From an uncultured Rhizobiaceae group bacterium (lineage in GTDB: Bacteria > Pseudomonadota > Alphaproteobacteria > Rhizobiales > Rhizobiaceae): a DNA stretch of 33,136 nucleotides. Shown piece by piece: positions 1 to 8,319 of the stretch (within the stretch, counting starts at the first letter, position 1; each line of letters starts with the position of its first letter). Position numbers and translations under genes: made by a program. The notes under the pieces were generated by a model. That model was not told where the DNA came from. It saw only the letters and a list, made by a program, of their open reading frames with translations, and made no database searches. The stretch covers positions 1-33,136 of the forward strand of contig CALFBM010000167.1 of the NCBI GenBank assembly GCA_937951645.1. Direction: 5' to 3'.

Positions 1-154
1 GTGGATCAATATCATCTCTAACCAGACCATGACGCGCCTGCTGGCCTGTTTCAACGCCAGATAAGCTATGTTGTAAATTGTCAAAGTCTTCCTGCTGCCT
101 TGCTATCTGCAAGCCATCGGAATGCCTGTTAAAACTGTCTGAGTAACTACCCAC
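1..154 (-). CDS. Partial unknown protein, cut by the left window edge
   Basis: This frame is absent from the ORF track because it is short and runs off the window. It begins at a GTG preceded by a TGAGG ribosome-binding-like sequence and stays open for 51 codons to the left edge. The visible protein reads VGSYSDSFNRHSDGLQIARQ and onward, and is polar and glutamine-rich. A good minus-strand promoter (TTGAAC-18-TATAAT) lies just upstream at 179-208, which supports a real gene. I do not recognise the family. It belongs to the integrated element. Confidence is limited by the short visible length. Confidence 0.4.
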   Translation of the reverse strand, partial: MGSYSDSFNRHSDGLQIARQQEDFDNLQHSLSGVETGQQARHGLVRDDIDP

Positions 155-178
155 AAAACCTCATTTTATTAGAGTCTT

Positions 179-208
179 ATTATAACAGACTTAGGTGGTG
201 TGGTTCAA
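179..208 (-). promoter_or_regulatory. Sigma-70-like promoter for the left-edge gene
   Basis: Read on the minus strand, a TTGAAC -35 box (203-208) is followed after 18 bp by a perfect TATAAT -10 box (179-184). The expected transcription start near 172 is 18 nt before the GTG of the left-edge frame. The -10 box sits inside a short inverted repeat (AGTCT...AGACT). Confidence 0.5.
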
Positions 209-547
209 ATTTGCGTCACTTTGAAACGAACTTGAATCAGAGGGATGAAACGGGAGAACATAGTATCTCCCTTTCCAAGTCAGTTTTTGTAATACAAAAA
301 CACAGCTTGCTACCGTTGCTTAATTTTGTTTCTAAAAGGAAAGATGCGAACCTATCGAACTTGACTTGGACTTTTGGTGTTTCAGCACACAGTTGACCAA
401 TCTAATTTGGCATTTGCTAACAGTAGCATCTTTTGCAGCTCAAAATTTTATTGAAAACCTAGGCCGTTGACCGACAAATAATTAACAGATATTCAAATTA
501 ATCCAGATATGAAAAATAATCATGTAATCCAGTTTTTATAAAGATTT
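209..547. other. AT-rich gap with no supported gene
   Basis: This stretch lies between the left-edge promoter and the stop codon of the STAND gene. The only ORF in the track (211-396) starts at TTG, has no ribosome binding site and no recognisable content. I see no strong terminator for the STAND gene here, no tRNA-derived repeat matching the right-hand attachment site, and no insertion-sequence ends. Confidence 0.4.
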
Positions 548-3500
548 TCAAGTGCATCGAGGAACATCCAAAAACACCACCCTGCCATCTGATAAACCAA
601 CTACCAGTGAATTTTTCCATGCCACTGCTCTCGTGGGAAAAGCGTCCAAATAAAGTGAGCTTATGAAATTTTCATTTTCAATATTCCAAAAAGATACTTC
701 ATTGTCATATGACAAGATCACTAGAACTCCGGCACCATCAAAAATTAAAAAGTCATTTGCAGTATGGTGCGTTCTGTTCGGGGGAATCAGATTTTTTCCG
801 TTGATGAATACTTCTCCTTTTAGGTTCAAACAAACGGTCTTGTCGCTTCTGACATCTAGTTGTTCTTTGGGGGCATGGAGAGTGCGACCGAGCAAATTTC
901 GATAATTCTCAAAATTCATTCCATTTAGATAAAATGCACAATCGATATATCTGCAAAACATAAACATGCTGCTTTTTGATGTTCGTACATCAGATTTCCT
1001 ATATGCACGAATAAAGCGACCGTTGACTCCATCATGCAGATTGAAGCAACCGTCCTCCAGAGCAATCAAAAAATATTCTGATTTGAGTGTAAAGCATACT
1101 TCAATCACTCTTTTTTCACCGGTATCCAATTCAGTAATATGACTACCCGTATGGCCATTCCATAAGTGATTTTCTGGAAAGCTTGTCCTTGTATAGGTGA
1201 TTAAGCGTTCGGCTTGTGGAGAGAATCTGCCTCTCGGGTACTGATTGTGATATCCTAGGCATTTGACATACCTTCCGGTGTTTCCATTCCACAACGTTAC
1301 CTTTCTGTCAGTAGAAATTGTTAATCTACTGCCATCCATCGAAAATGCTGAATTCATAACCGGACTATCTTGAGCCCTAAAAGTTTTGATAGGAGAATAA
1401 GTTTTTCTATCCCATAAAACAGCGGTGCCATCACTAGAACCAGACCAAACACGTTTACCGCTCGTAGAACAATTCACATGGAAAACGTAATTTTTATGAG
1501 GTTTTGTTTCTTTTAGTCTGTTCCCATCAAGTTTCCAAACCCTAACTACATCATCTAGGGACGAAGTTATAAAATATCTGGAGTCTGATGAAAAACATCC
1601 AGAAACAACCATACGCTTATCGGATTTGAAAGTTTTTCGGATAACCCCTGTATCAGCATCCCAGATACAAGCAGTCTTATCATGAGAAGCTGTAGCGAAA
1701 AATTGCCCATTTGGTGAAAAACTAATGGAATTTATATGCTTACTGTGAAAATTACTAGAGTTTATTAGTGTTCCATTTCGTGCACATAATAGATGAATTT
1801 TGTGCGTGTAATAATATGGTGCGACAATTCTCTTAGAGTCTGGTGAAAAAATAATGTCATCTATTCTGATATTGCTATCAGATAATTCTTTTATTTTTGC
1901 ATAATCTGTGGTGCTCCAGAGAAAAACGCTTCCGTCTTCAGTTTGAGTGATTATACGACTGCCATCTGGTGAGATGATAGCTCGAGTAACCGAAGCTGAG
2001 TGTTTCAACCGAGCCAGCAGGGGTTCTTTGGAATTTACATCACAAACTATTGTTGTTTTGTCAGATGACGCGGTGATAATGGTATTGTCACTTGGAGATA
2101 TAGTTATGCTATTTATTTGACCATTATGATTATTAAACAGTCTAAGCGTCTTGCCGGTAACAGCGCTCCAAAGGGTTACTGTATTTTTTGTTAATGCTAT
2201 TGCAAGAAACCAACTATCAGCAGAGAAGCAAAATGGTGCAAATTTATTGCCCCTGATTTTGGCCGATGAAATTAATTCTGCACTTTCGCTATCCCATAAA
2301 CAAAAACTCTTATTTTCTGATATTGTGACAAAGCGACTACTATCTGGCGAGAAATAAACCCTGCTTTTATCAACATAGATATTCTTTGATACATTAAAGT
2401 CTGGCGCTCTACGGATTTCAATATAGCTGTCATTATACGAACATCTTAAAAGTATTTTTTTGTTGGGTGAAAAAACCACATCGTCAAATTTACCACAAAT
2501 AGTTTGTATAGGATTGCCTGTCTCACTATCCCAAATTCGTACTACTTTGTTCGTTTGGATAGTTAGAATTTTCTCCTGTTTCGGTGAAAAAAAAGCATTG
2601 TAAACCGAATTGCCTGGGATAATTCTTAGAAACTCATCACCTATCGGATTGAGGTGAGGTGTCCTAATTACTGGCAGAAAACTCTCATCATTCTTTGCAT
2701 CTTCAAGAAAAGTTTTCAGCCTATCATAAGTCGGTCCGTGCCCTAATATTCCGAACATCTGATGAGCAAATGCCTTAGTCTGTTTCTGCAATGCGGGTAA
2801 AGATAGCTGGATTGTACGCCCGATATCCCTTGCATCGGAGCGTTTTGGAAATGGGATGTATGAACGGTGCAGCTGAGTGATACCAACGACATGAAGTTTT
2901 GCTTTCAGCCATTGAAAGTCGGTCCGAAGATCATCCGCTTCATCTTGTAGGCCTTGCGCCTCAAGATGATACAGTAGATGTTTCCAACCATATTGATGCG
3001 ACCGAGAAAGGGTCTCCCATCCGTCAGTACAATGAATCTTAATTGAATCCGTCAGCTTTACATGCAGAAATTTCAATCCATCTGGTCTGTGATTTTTTCT
3101 GAAATAGGACAAAAAGACATCATGAATTCTGATTGTTTTGTTTTCCAGATTGCATTCTCGGAAGAAGGATAGATCATTTAGCCTATTGCGAATTGTAACC
3201 GCACGGTTTTGGTCTATTCTGGCTTCTCCAGTCTCGTCCTTGGTGAGTTCAATCCAATAGTCCGATAAAACATCAAACGGAATATCTGTATCCTCTGGAA
3301 ACACACCCATTGAAAGTAGTGCTTCTTCGTAGATAGGCCTTGGATTTCCTGAAACACGAGGTTTAGGCAATGCCGATAAACCGATACGAACGCAATGTCC
3401 GACAAACTTTCGGCGCAACTCATCCTGCTTTTCACCAACTTCTTCGTCATCCCAACTAGTGAAGTTTTTTTCCTCCACTAATATTTCAAAATCAGAAATG

Positions 3501-4831
3501 GTTTCTTCGAGTCCTTCCCCCGATTTCTGACGATCACGAAAGGTGGCATTTGCTAAGTTTAGCACCAAAGGCCAGCCATCAAACTTTGAAGCGATCTTTA
3601 TTATGCGGTCTTGTTTCTCATGGGGAATATCTTCTAAACCGTAAAGCAGTATTTTTTCTGATAGTCCGTCGGATAGTTCTTTAATTTTGATAGGATGATC
3701 AAATAAACTTCGAAGGCTTTTTTTTCTAGTTGTAGCAACAAGTGCAGCATTTGGAGGAAGATAGTCAATCCATTTAGCTTGATGATGTGCCCATAGGTCA
3801 TCGGCAACAATAAGCATAGGTTTATCTACTGGAAGATAGTTGAACAGGCTTTTTATAGCATCTTCATCATCTCGATAGTCGATTTCAACTTTTGATTTTT
3901 TGCCATCAGTTGACTTGTCGCTAATGTTATATTGCGAACTGAGCATGTTTTGGATTGCGTCACGAACTGAGTTTGTGTTTGTAGCTTGGTCCCCATTGTC
4001 GCTGTCTGGCACCCCAAATTGAAACCAGTAAATTCCGCCAGTAAAGATTTCACGGACACTTGTGTCCTGACAAAATTCTTCAACAAGTGATGTTTTACCA
4101 TAGCCACCTGTGCCATGAACAATTGCTGTTATTCCAACAAAGTTTGAATCTTTATGTGGAAGCAAGCTCTTAAGCTCTCCATATTCTTCACGGTCGGATT
4201 GGTGAGCATCAGTTAGCTTAACTTTTCGAGGATATGTTGGAGTGAGTGTTTCGGAGTGTATTTGGTCGGGTTGAAAAATCGATTCGACGTTGAATAACTT
4301 GTAGAGTTTCTCCTGGCTGCCAAAAGCAGCCTCATCTACGAGTTCCGCGTGGCTAAGGTCATCAACATTATAATGAAGTCGATAATAGAATGCGGCGGCT
4401 AACTTCTTACTACCTGAACCATTTGTTTTTAGTTTTGAGACAAAGTTTGCCAGATCTCGGCGTTCGCCACTTTTTGCATGAAAATCACAATCAGAAGTGG
4501 CGGTCGCTAACTCGTCAATATCAAAAAGCCAAGCTGCCCATAGATCGCTTACACTTTCGTCTTCTTGGGTTGATCTGTGTGAAACTTTGCTTAATGCTTG
4601 GCCAAGTGCTTCTCTGACATCGCAAGCGACACTACCGACCATTTTGCGAACAACGAAGTCCCTAAATGATTCAAAATCAATATTGGCTTTGTATTTCAAA
4701 AGTAGTTTCCAGTTTTCTTTTATAAGATCACTGAAACTTTGGCATAAACTACATGCTTGGCTCAATAGGCGGAATGTTTTGCCAGTGTTTTTCCGTGCCA
4801 TATTCAAAATATCGTGCAGTGATGATTGCAC
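548..4831 (-). CDS. STAND ATPase, NB-ARC + WD40 (Apaf-1/NLR-like)
   Basis: This is a very large signal-transduction ATPase (1,427 codons from GTG; about 1,417 aa from the ATG at 4801). Residues 1-220 are an unrecognised N-terminal region. An NB-ARC module follows: P-loop GTGGYGKTSL (about 240-249), Walker B MLIVADDLW (339-347), sensor LVATTRK, a GWPL motif (about 419-422), a winged-helix region and an MHD-like IRIHD (567-571). Residues 600-720 resemble the APAF-1 helical domain (YHLEAQG, DFQWLKAKL). From about 745 to the end I count roughly 15 WD40 blade-end motifs (RIWDSETG, CIWDADTG, VLWDRKTY), close to the 7+8 blades of Apaf-1. In bacteria such proteins are ligand-triggered, oligomerising sensors, often antiphage; that role is inferred here. 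The start overlaps the upstream MORN-like gene in either case, suggesting translational coupling. Confidence 0.88.
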   Translation of the reverse strand: MQSSLHDILNMARKNTGKTFRLLSQACSLCQSFSDLIKENWKLLLKYKANIDFESFRDFVVRKMVGSVACDVREALGQALSKVSHRSTQEDESVSDLWAAWLFDIDELATATSDCDFHAKSGERRDLANFVSKLKTNGSGSKKLAAAFYYRLHYNVDDLSHAELVDEAAFGSQEKLYKLFNVESIFQPDQIHSETLTPTYPRKVKLTDAHQSDREEYGELKSLLPHKDSNFVGITAIVHGTGGYGKTSLVEEFCQDTSVREIFTGGIYWFQFGVPDSDNGDQATNTNSVRDAIQNMLSSQYNISDKSTDGKKSKVEIDYRDDEDAIKSLFNYLPVDKPMLIVADDLWAHHQAKWIDYLPPNAALVATTRKKSLRSLFDHPIKIKELSDGLSEKILLYGLEDIPHEKQDRIIKIASKFDGWPLVLNLANATFRDRQKSGEGLEETISDFEILVEEKNFTSWDDEEVGEKQDELRRKFVGHCVRIGLSALPKPRVSGNPRPIYEEALLSMGVFPEDTDIPFDVLSDYWIELTKDETGEARIDQNRAVTIRNRLNDLSFFRECNLENKTIRIHDVFLSYFRKNHRPDGLKFLHVKLTDSIKIHCTDGWETLSRSHQYGWKHLLYHLEAQGLQDEADDLRTDFQWLKAKLHVVGITQLHRSYIPFPKRSDARDIGRTIQLSLPALQKQTKAFAHQMFGILGHGPTYDRLKTFLEDAKNDESFLPVIRTPHLNPIGDEFLRIIPGNSVYNAFFSPKQEKILTIQTNKVVRIWDSETGNPIQTICGKFDDVVFSPNKKILLRCSYNDSYIEIRRAPDFNVSKNIYVDKSRVYFSPDSSRFVTISENKSFCLWDSESAELISSAKIRGNKFAPFCFSADSWFLAIALTKNTVTLWSAVTGKTLRLFNNHNGQINSITISPSDNTIITASSDKTTIVCDVNSKEPLLARLKHSASVTRAIISPDGSRIITQTEDGSVFLWSTTDYAKIKELSDSNIRIDDIIFSPDSKRIVAPYYYTHKIHLLCARNGTLINSSNFHSKHINSISFSPNGQFFATASHDKTACIWDADTGVIRKTFKSDKRMVVSGCFSSDSRYFITSSLDDVVRVWKLDGNRLKETKPHKNYVFHVNCSTSGKRVWSGSSDGTAVLWDRKTYSPIKTFRAQDSPVMNSAFSMDGSRLTISTDRKVTLWNGNTGRYVKCLGYHNQYPRGRFSPQAERLITYTRTSFPENHLWNGHTGSHITELDTGEKRVIEVCFTLKSEYFLIALEDGCFNLHDGVNGRFIRAYRKSDVRTSKSSMFMFCRYIDCAFYLNGMNFENYRNLLGRTLHAPKEQLDVRSDKTVCLNLKGEVFINGKNLIPPNRTHHTANDFLIFDGAGVLVILSYDNEVSFWNIENENFISSLYLDAFPTRAVAWKNSLVVGLSDGRVVFLDVPRCT

Positions 4832-5156
4832 CAGATGTAGGATTGCGCTCTATAATTGCTGGCTGTCGATTGCCGCGATGACATTTCCCGTGTTCAAAAT
4901 AATTTTCTTCCACATGGATATTATTGGTAGTATTGATTTCTATCAGCGCGGGTTTTCCCACTCGGTGAAACTTACCTTCTTTCCGCCAATAAAGGGACTC
5001 TATGTTGCCCTGTTCATCATAGTGGATTGATGCAGGGCGATCACCAGGTGGTCCTTCACTTTTACCATTTTTCAGCCAGTGTTCTGCTTGAACAAGCCCA
5101 GAGGTGGCGTTGCGAACAAATTTAACTTCAAAACTCTCCTCGATTTCATCATTCAT
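4749..5156 (-). CDS. Small MORN-like repeat protein, partner of the STAND gene
   Basis: This is a 135-aa protein with no signal peptide or membrane segment. It contains three to four imperfect repeats of about 27-30 residues, each with an aromatic-x-x-(N/E/H)GK-x-H core followed by a PA(L/I/S)I strand: WLKNGKSEG, WRKEGKFHRVGKPALI, YFEHGKCHRGNRQPAII, YFEYGTEKHW. This resembles MORN-type repeats, which form beta-hairpin stacks and usually bind proteins or lipids; the exact family is uncertain. It is the first gene of a two-gene operon, and its 3' end overlaps the STAND gene by 53-83 nt in another frame. It could be a regulator, specificity factor or antitoxin-like partner of the STAND protein; none of these is shown by sequence. 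No ribosome binding site precedes the ATG, and the predicted -10 box lies only 8 nt upstream, so the message may be leaderless. Confidence 0.72.
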   Translation of the reverse strand: MNDEIEESFEVKFVRNATSGLVQAEHWLKNGKSEGPPGDRPASIHYDEQGNIESLYWRKEGKFHRVGKPALIEINTTNNIHVEENYFEHGKCHRGNRQPAIIERNPTSGAIITARYFEYGTEKHWQNIPPIEPSM

Positions 5157-5164
5157 ATGTTTTC

Positions 5165-5194
5165 AGAATATCAGAAGCAAGCTATTTAGGTCAA
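5165..5194 (-). promoter_or_regulatory. Predicted promoter of the MORN-like/STAND operon
   Basis: On the minus strand a TTGACC -35 box (5189-5194) is separated by 18 bp from TATTCT (5165-5170). The -35 box lies inside the 18-bp dyad, so a protein bound to the dyad would block it. The expected transcription start falls at or next to the ATG at 5156. The -10 box matches consensus at four of six bases. Confidence 0.4.
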
Positions 5195-5215
5195 CATTGT
5201 TGACCTAAATAGCTT
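5179..5215. promoter_or_regulatory. Perfect 18-bp inverted repeat, probable operator
   Basis: The arms AAGCTATTTAGGTCAACA and TGTTGACCTAAATAGCTT are perfect reverse complements separated by a single T. No T-run follows on either strand, and the repeat lies between divergent genes, so a dimeric repressor site is more likely than a terminator. A TTGACC -35-like box lies within each arm, one per strand. The regulator is not identified. Confidence 0.6.
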
Positions 5216-5229
5216 CTAACATTCAGAAT
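5200..5229 (+). promoter_or_regulatory. Possible divergent promoter toward the 5386 gene
   Basis: The plus-strand copy of the dyad holds TTGACC (5200-5205). Eighteen bp later comes CAGAAT (5224-5229), which matches the -10 consensus at four of six positions. A transcript from here would have a leader of about 150 nt before the ATG at 5386. The symmetry with the minus-strand promoter is suggestive, but the -10 box is weak. Confidence 0.25.
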
Positions 5230-5385
5230 CTTAAGGGCAGGATGTTTGTCAGAATCCTGTCAGAGCGCTCTGGTCGATCTATTCCTCGATGCATGATTTT
5301 CTATGTGTAGGCCCGAGTGTTGAGGAATGTACCTCACATTCATTCTAATAGGATCACCGGTGTTTCCGCATTGTCGGAGACTAAA

Positions 5386-5910
5386 ATGACAATAGACTAC
5401 ATAAAGGAACTAGAACGTAATGCAGGCAAGATTTATCTGCCTAATCGGGAATGGAGGAAGCCAAATGGTGAGTTGTTGCCATTCATCAACAACGACATTT
5501 TGTCGTATGATGAAGATGAATTGCGCAGCCCCAGATTTGAGCAGGAGTTTGCTGTGATGGTCATGTCTGCAATTAATAGAAAAGACTGCGTTGATACTGA
5601 TGAAGGCATTGCCGCCTTTATTCGTAAACATCTTACGAAACGCATCAATGGCAAACTTGTCGATTGGAAGGATGATGAATTCAATCCTAAGAAGGTTTCC
5701 CTTCGCTGGGATGTTAAAAACCCTGCGGAAGAATTCCTTGGCAGTGATCCCGGCAGGACAGCCACACGCCTAATCCGAGCAATCGAACACCCTCGCAAGA
5801 GGCGTGCACCAAAACGGCTTCGCTTCCGTCTTTGTTGTTATGCTTGGGTTTGGAAGGCCTACGCGGGACGTGCGGGACGGACTGAGTTCTGCAAACTAAC
5901 TGAACGTTAA
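5386..5910 (+). CDS. Hypothetical protein of the integrated element
   Basis: This is a soluble protein of 174 aa. The tracked ORF begins at a TTG at 5317, but the ATG at 5386 has a GGAGA ribosome binding site five bases upstream and is preferred. The N-terminal 135 residues are charged and well-formed (MTIDYIKELERNAGKIYLPN; later RWDVKNPAEEFLGSDPGRTA). The last 40 residues are rich in Arg, Lys, Cys and Trp and look less like an ordinary fold. No helix-turn-helix or catalytic motif is evident. It lies divergent from the MORN-like/STAND operon across the dyad and is followed by a strong terminator, so it is a one-gene unit. I do not recognise the family. Confidence 0.6.
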   Translation: MTIDYIKELERNAGKIYLPNREWRKPNGELLPFINNDILSYDEDELRSPRFEQEFAVMVMSAINRKDCVDTDEGIAAFIRKHLTKRINGKLVDWKDDEFNPKKVSLRWDVKNPAEEFLGSDPGRTATRLIRAIEHPRKRRAPKRLRFRLCCYAWVWKAYAGRAGRTEFCKLTER

Positions 5911-5938
5911 TCCGCCCGTTTCTGGTTTGAATAAGATG

Positions 5939-5973
5939 CCCGTTCCCTGCATTATGTGGGGGACGGGTTTTTT
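5939..5973 (+). terminator. Rho-independent terminator
   Basis: A 9-bp stem (CCCGTTCCC with GGGGACGGG, one G-U pair) encloses an 11-nt loop and is followed by six T residues. It ends the transcript of the 5386 gene and insulates the membrane-protein operon downstream. Confidence 0.8.
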
Positions 5974-6090
5974 GTGTCAGATGCTAAAGCGCCCGTGAAG
6001 CGCGGTTATTTGGCTCGTCAATGCCCCGCGTATTTGTCGCAAACTTTCTAAGCTTCTTTTGTTTTGTCTTGAAAACGAAAGGAAAAGTTC

Positions 6091-7346
6091 ATGACTGAAA
6101 CTATCACAACGCTACCAGAACCTACAAAGGCAGGTTATTTAAAGGTAGCACTGCTACTCACCCCAGTATTTTCTGTATTGCTTCTAATCTTTGCGTTCAA
6201 GAACTTGGGTCTTGTCTCCAATGATGGTTATGGATATGTGCGACTGGCTGTTCTGGCACTTGCCTCATATACGGTTGCTTATGCGATCTTCAGAATGGCC
6301 ATTGAAAAAGGTGCGGTCTTGGCCGCCGCTGGAATAAGTCAGCTGCAGCACTTAGTCTTGCTTCAACGGCGTTGGTGGGGCTAGCATTTTTTGCAGCTAC
6401 GTTGCCAGGTATGATCGTGAGTGAAGTTGAAACCCTTCGCTTGCAGCAATATACTGGGCATCTGGTTAAATACAGCAATCAACGTATTGCAAACTCAGCT
6501 CAGGATGCACGTATTGTGCCTGTCATCAATGCAATTGCCAGTGATCTTCAATCCAAGGCAGTTTGTGAGCGTGAAGAAAGCTGTGTGTCCTTGAGCGAAG
6601 AGATTGGTCTTGGTTCAACGGCACGCACACTTAATACGTTGGTGTCACGCACAAGTTCGATTGCTACGATTGCCCGACAAGGTTTCCAGAACCGTAACAA
6701 TGCCATCGGTCAAGCAAACGCGAGTTTAGCTGCAATTGAAGCTGCCGTTTCTGATGAAGAGACGGTCGCCTCAGACAAACGCAGCATTTTGCGTAAGCAT
6801 AATGCAGAGCTGTCGCAATTACTTGATCAGTTGGATGAAACCATTCCAGTATCAACGCTTGCAGCCTTTGCGCAGGAATTGCGTGGTGGCGTTACCATTC
6901 CAGGCAAGGAAGATGTGTCTTTACGAATTGGACATTTCCTGAATGGTTATGCAGCTGCGCTGGATAAGGTCTTGAGTGAACGTGGCAGCGATGCAGTTGA
7001 ACGCCCTGCATTTCCGTCCAGAACTGCTGTGCCTGAGGCATTGTCACATATGTTGACCTTTGCTCCGGTCGCTTTGTTAACATTCACAATTGATGTGATG
7101 TTTCCATTGACGCTTTGGGCTTTTACATATTGGCAGCAAATCTACGCGCGTTTTGAAGCCAATCCTCGTGCAGGAACCAAGCGTAAAGTCCCTACGGATT
7201 TGGAGCGCTTGACGGAAACCAGCCTTTTGAAACCACAGGCTCCTTCTGGTTCAAGTGAACGTAAGGCTAGCACTCAGAAAACTGCATCATCACGCAGAAC
7301 CAATCGTTCTTCCAAGCGTAGAACCAATAAGGGAGGTCGTTCATGA
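6091..7346 (+). pseudogene. Frameshifted membrane protein, first gene of the coupling-ATPase operon
   Basis: Two overlapping frames appear to be one gene of about 418 codons. The first (6091-6384, good AAAGGA ribosome binding site) encodes two hydrophobic segments and then AAAGIS, after which it turns into an unnatural QLQHLVLLQRRWWG tail. The -1 frame, read back through the same bases, gives SAAALSLASTALVGLAFFAATLPG, a natural third hydrophobic segment that runs into the 324-aa second frame. The join lies near 6337-6342, consistent with loss of one base or a sequencing error; there is no classical slippery heptamer. The second part has a long polar, helical domain, a C-terminal hydrophobic pair around LTFAPVALLTFTIDVMFPLTLWAF, and a very basic Ser/Arg/Lys tail. 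It could instead restart at the TTG at 6372. The family is unknown. Confidence 0.65.
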
Positions 7347-7888
7347 TTGACATGACCTCTTTACCAGTTTCCGGCGGCGTTATCGTCGCCGGGGCTTTGT
7401 GGGTAGGATTATCTGCCTTTGTTCTTGGTCCAGTCGTTGTGGAGCGCAGTGCCGATAAGATGGATTGGTGCGAAACCTGCGAACAGCAGCTTGTTGCAGA
7501 AATCAAGGCACGACAGCCCCTGCCGAGTGCCAAACCAAACCTTGGTTGCGATGATGTAATGAAGCACTTGCCAAAAGAGTATGGTAAAATACTCAATCTC
7601 TTTGGTATGGATGCGGCTTGCAAGATCGTTGACCAGAAAAATGCACAACTCAAGCAAATTGAAGCAATCAAACGCGAGCGTGTGATGCAAGCTGCAGAAC
7701 ATGCAAACTCTCAATGTGAATGTGCGGTTGCACATCTGATTGAGATCAAGCGCTGGTCATTTGCAATGCATGCAGGATCGGCTCGGTTGATTACACCATC
7801 TGGCGTTAGTTACTTGAGTGCTGCTCTTATGGCATCTGCAAAAAGTCCTGAATGCGCACGTCTTACCAGACAAGGAGGTGTGCAATGA
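7343..7888 (+). CDS. Hypothetical membrane-anchored Cys-containing protein
   Basis: The protein is 181 aa. It begins with an ATG that overlaps the preceding stop (ATGA), so translation is probably coupled; a GGGAGG ribosome binding site lies upstream. An N-terminal hydrophobic segment (VIVAGALWVGLSAFVLGPVVV, about residues 12-32) would anchor it in the inner membrane. The rest contains seven cysteines, including WCETC and QCEC, which could form disulfides or bind metal. I do not recognise the family. Its place in the operon suggests a structural or assembly component working with the coupling ATPase. Confidence 0.65.
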   Translation: MIDMTSLPVSGGVIVAGALWVGLSAFVLGPVVVERSADKMDWCETCEQQLVAEIKARQPLPSAKPNLGCDDVMKHLPKEYGKILNLFGMDAACKIVDQKNAQLKQIEAIKRERVMQAAEHANSQCECAVAHLIEIKRWSFAMHAGSARLITPSGVSYLSAALMASAKSPECARLTRQGGVQ

Positions 7889-8265
7889 TCTTTGGCTCTC
7901 TGAATGTCGATAAGGATGCAGTTTACACCCATCGAGATACATATCTGCTTGAAAACGTAAGCGTGATCTCTGTTCGCCGTCCGTTTTTACCAATGGGCAT
8001 TGTTATGACCATTGGCGTTGGTGGCTTCGGGTTTGGGTTTGCTGATCTGCTTTGGTCACATGAAAAACTGCTGATCGCAGGCTTTTGTTGTTTAGGCCTC
8101 GCAATAGGATGGTTCATTGGTCAACTACAGCTTCTAAGTCGCGATCTGCGTGGGTCTGAACTTATGGGCGCAGTTTATGGTTCCTATAGAGAACTAAATC
8201 AAAAACGCTCGGAGATTGCTTCTGCAAAGCGAGCGAATGTACTTGCTGTCTCAAACTCTGGTTGA
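7885..8265 (+). CDS. Small two-helix membrane protein, DUF6232-like
   Basis: The ORF track starts this at 7852, but the ATG at 7885 overlaps the previous stop (ATGA) and follows an AAGGAGG ribosome binding site by a few bases, so I use it; the protein is 126 aa. It has a beta-rich N-terminus (VYTHRDTYLLENVSVISVRR), two hydrophobic helices (about 38-55 and 62-80), and a polar, helical C-terminus. The order of a short strand-rich module followed by a helical hairpin resembles DUF6232-type proteins, but this is a by-eye impression. It is the third gene of the element's membrane operon. Confidence 0.62.
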   Translation: MIFGSLNVDKDAVYTHRDTYLLENVSVISVRRPFLPMGIVMTIGVGGFGFGFADLLWSHEKLLIAGFCCLGLAIGWFIGQLQLLSRDLRGSELMGAVYGSYRELNQKRSEIASAKRANVLAVSNSG

Positions 8266-8319
8266 CTCTTAAACCGCCCAGCATGTGCCTTACAGGTGCA
8301 TGACAATCCGACAAACAGA

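Noticed and set aside
211-396. Plus-strand ORF of 61 aa
   Set aside because: It starts at TTG without a ribosome binding site and overlaps no conserved motif.
4497-5030. Plus-strand ORF of 177 aa
   Set aside because: It is antisense to the STAND and MORN-like genes and has no recognisable composition or ribosome binding site.
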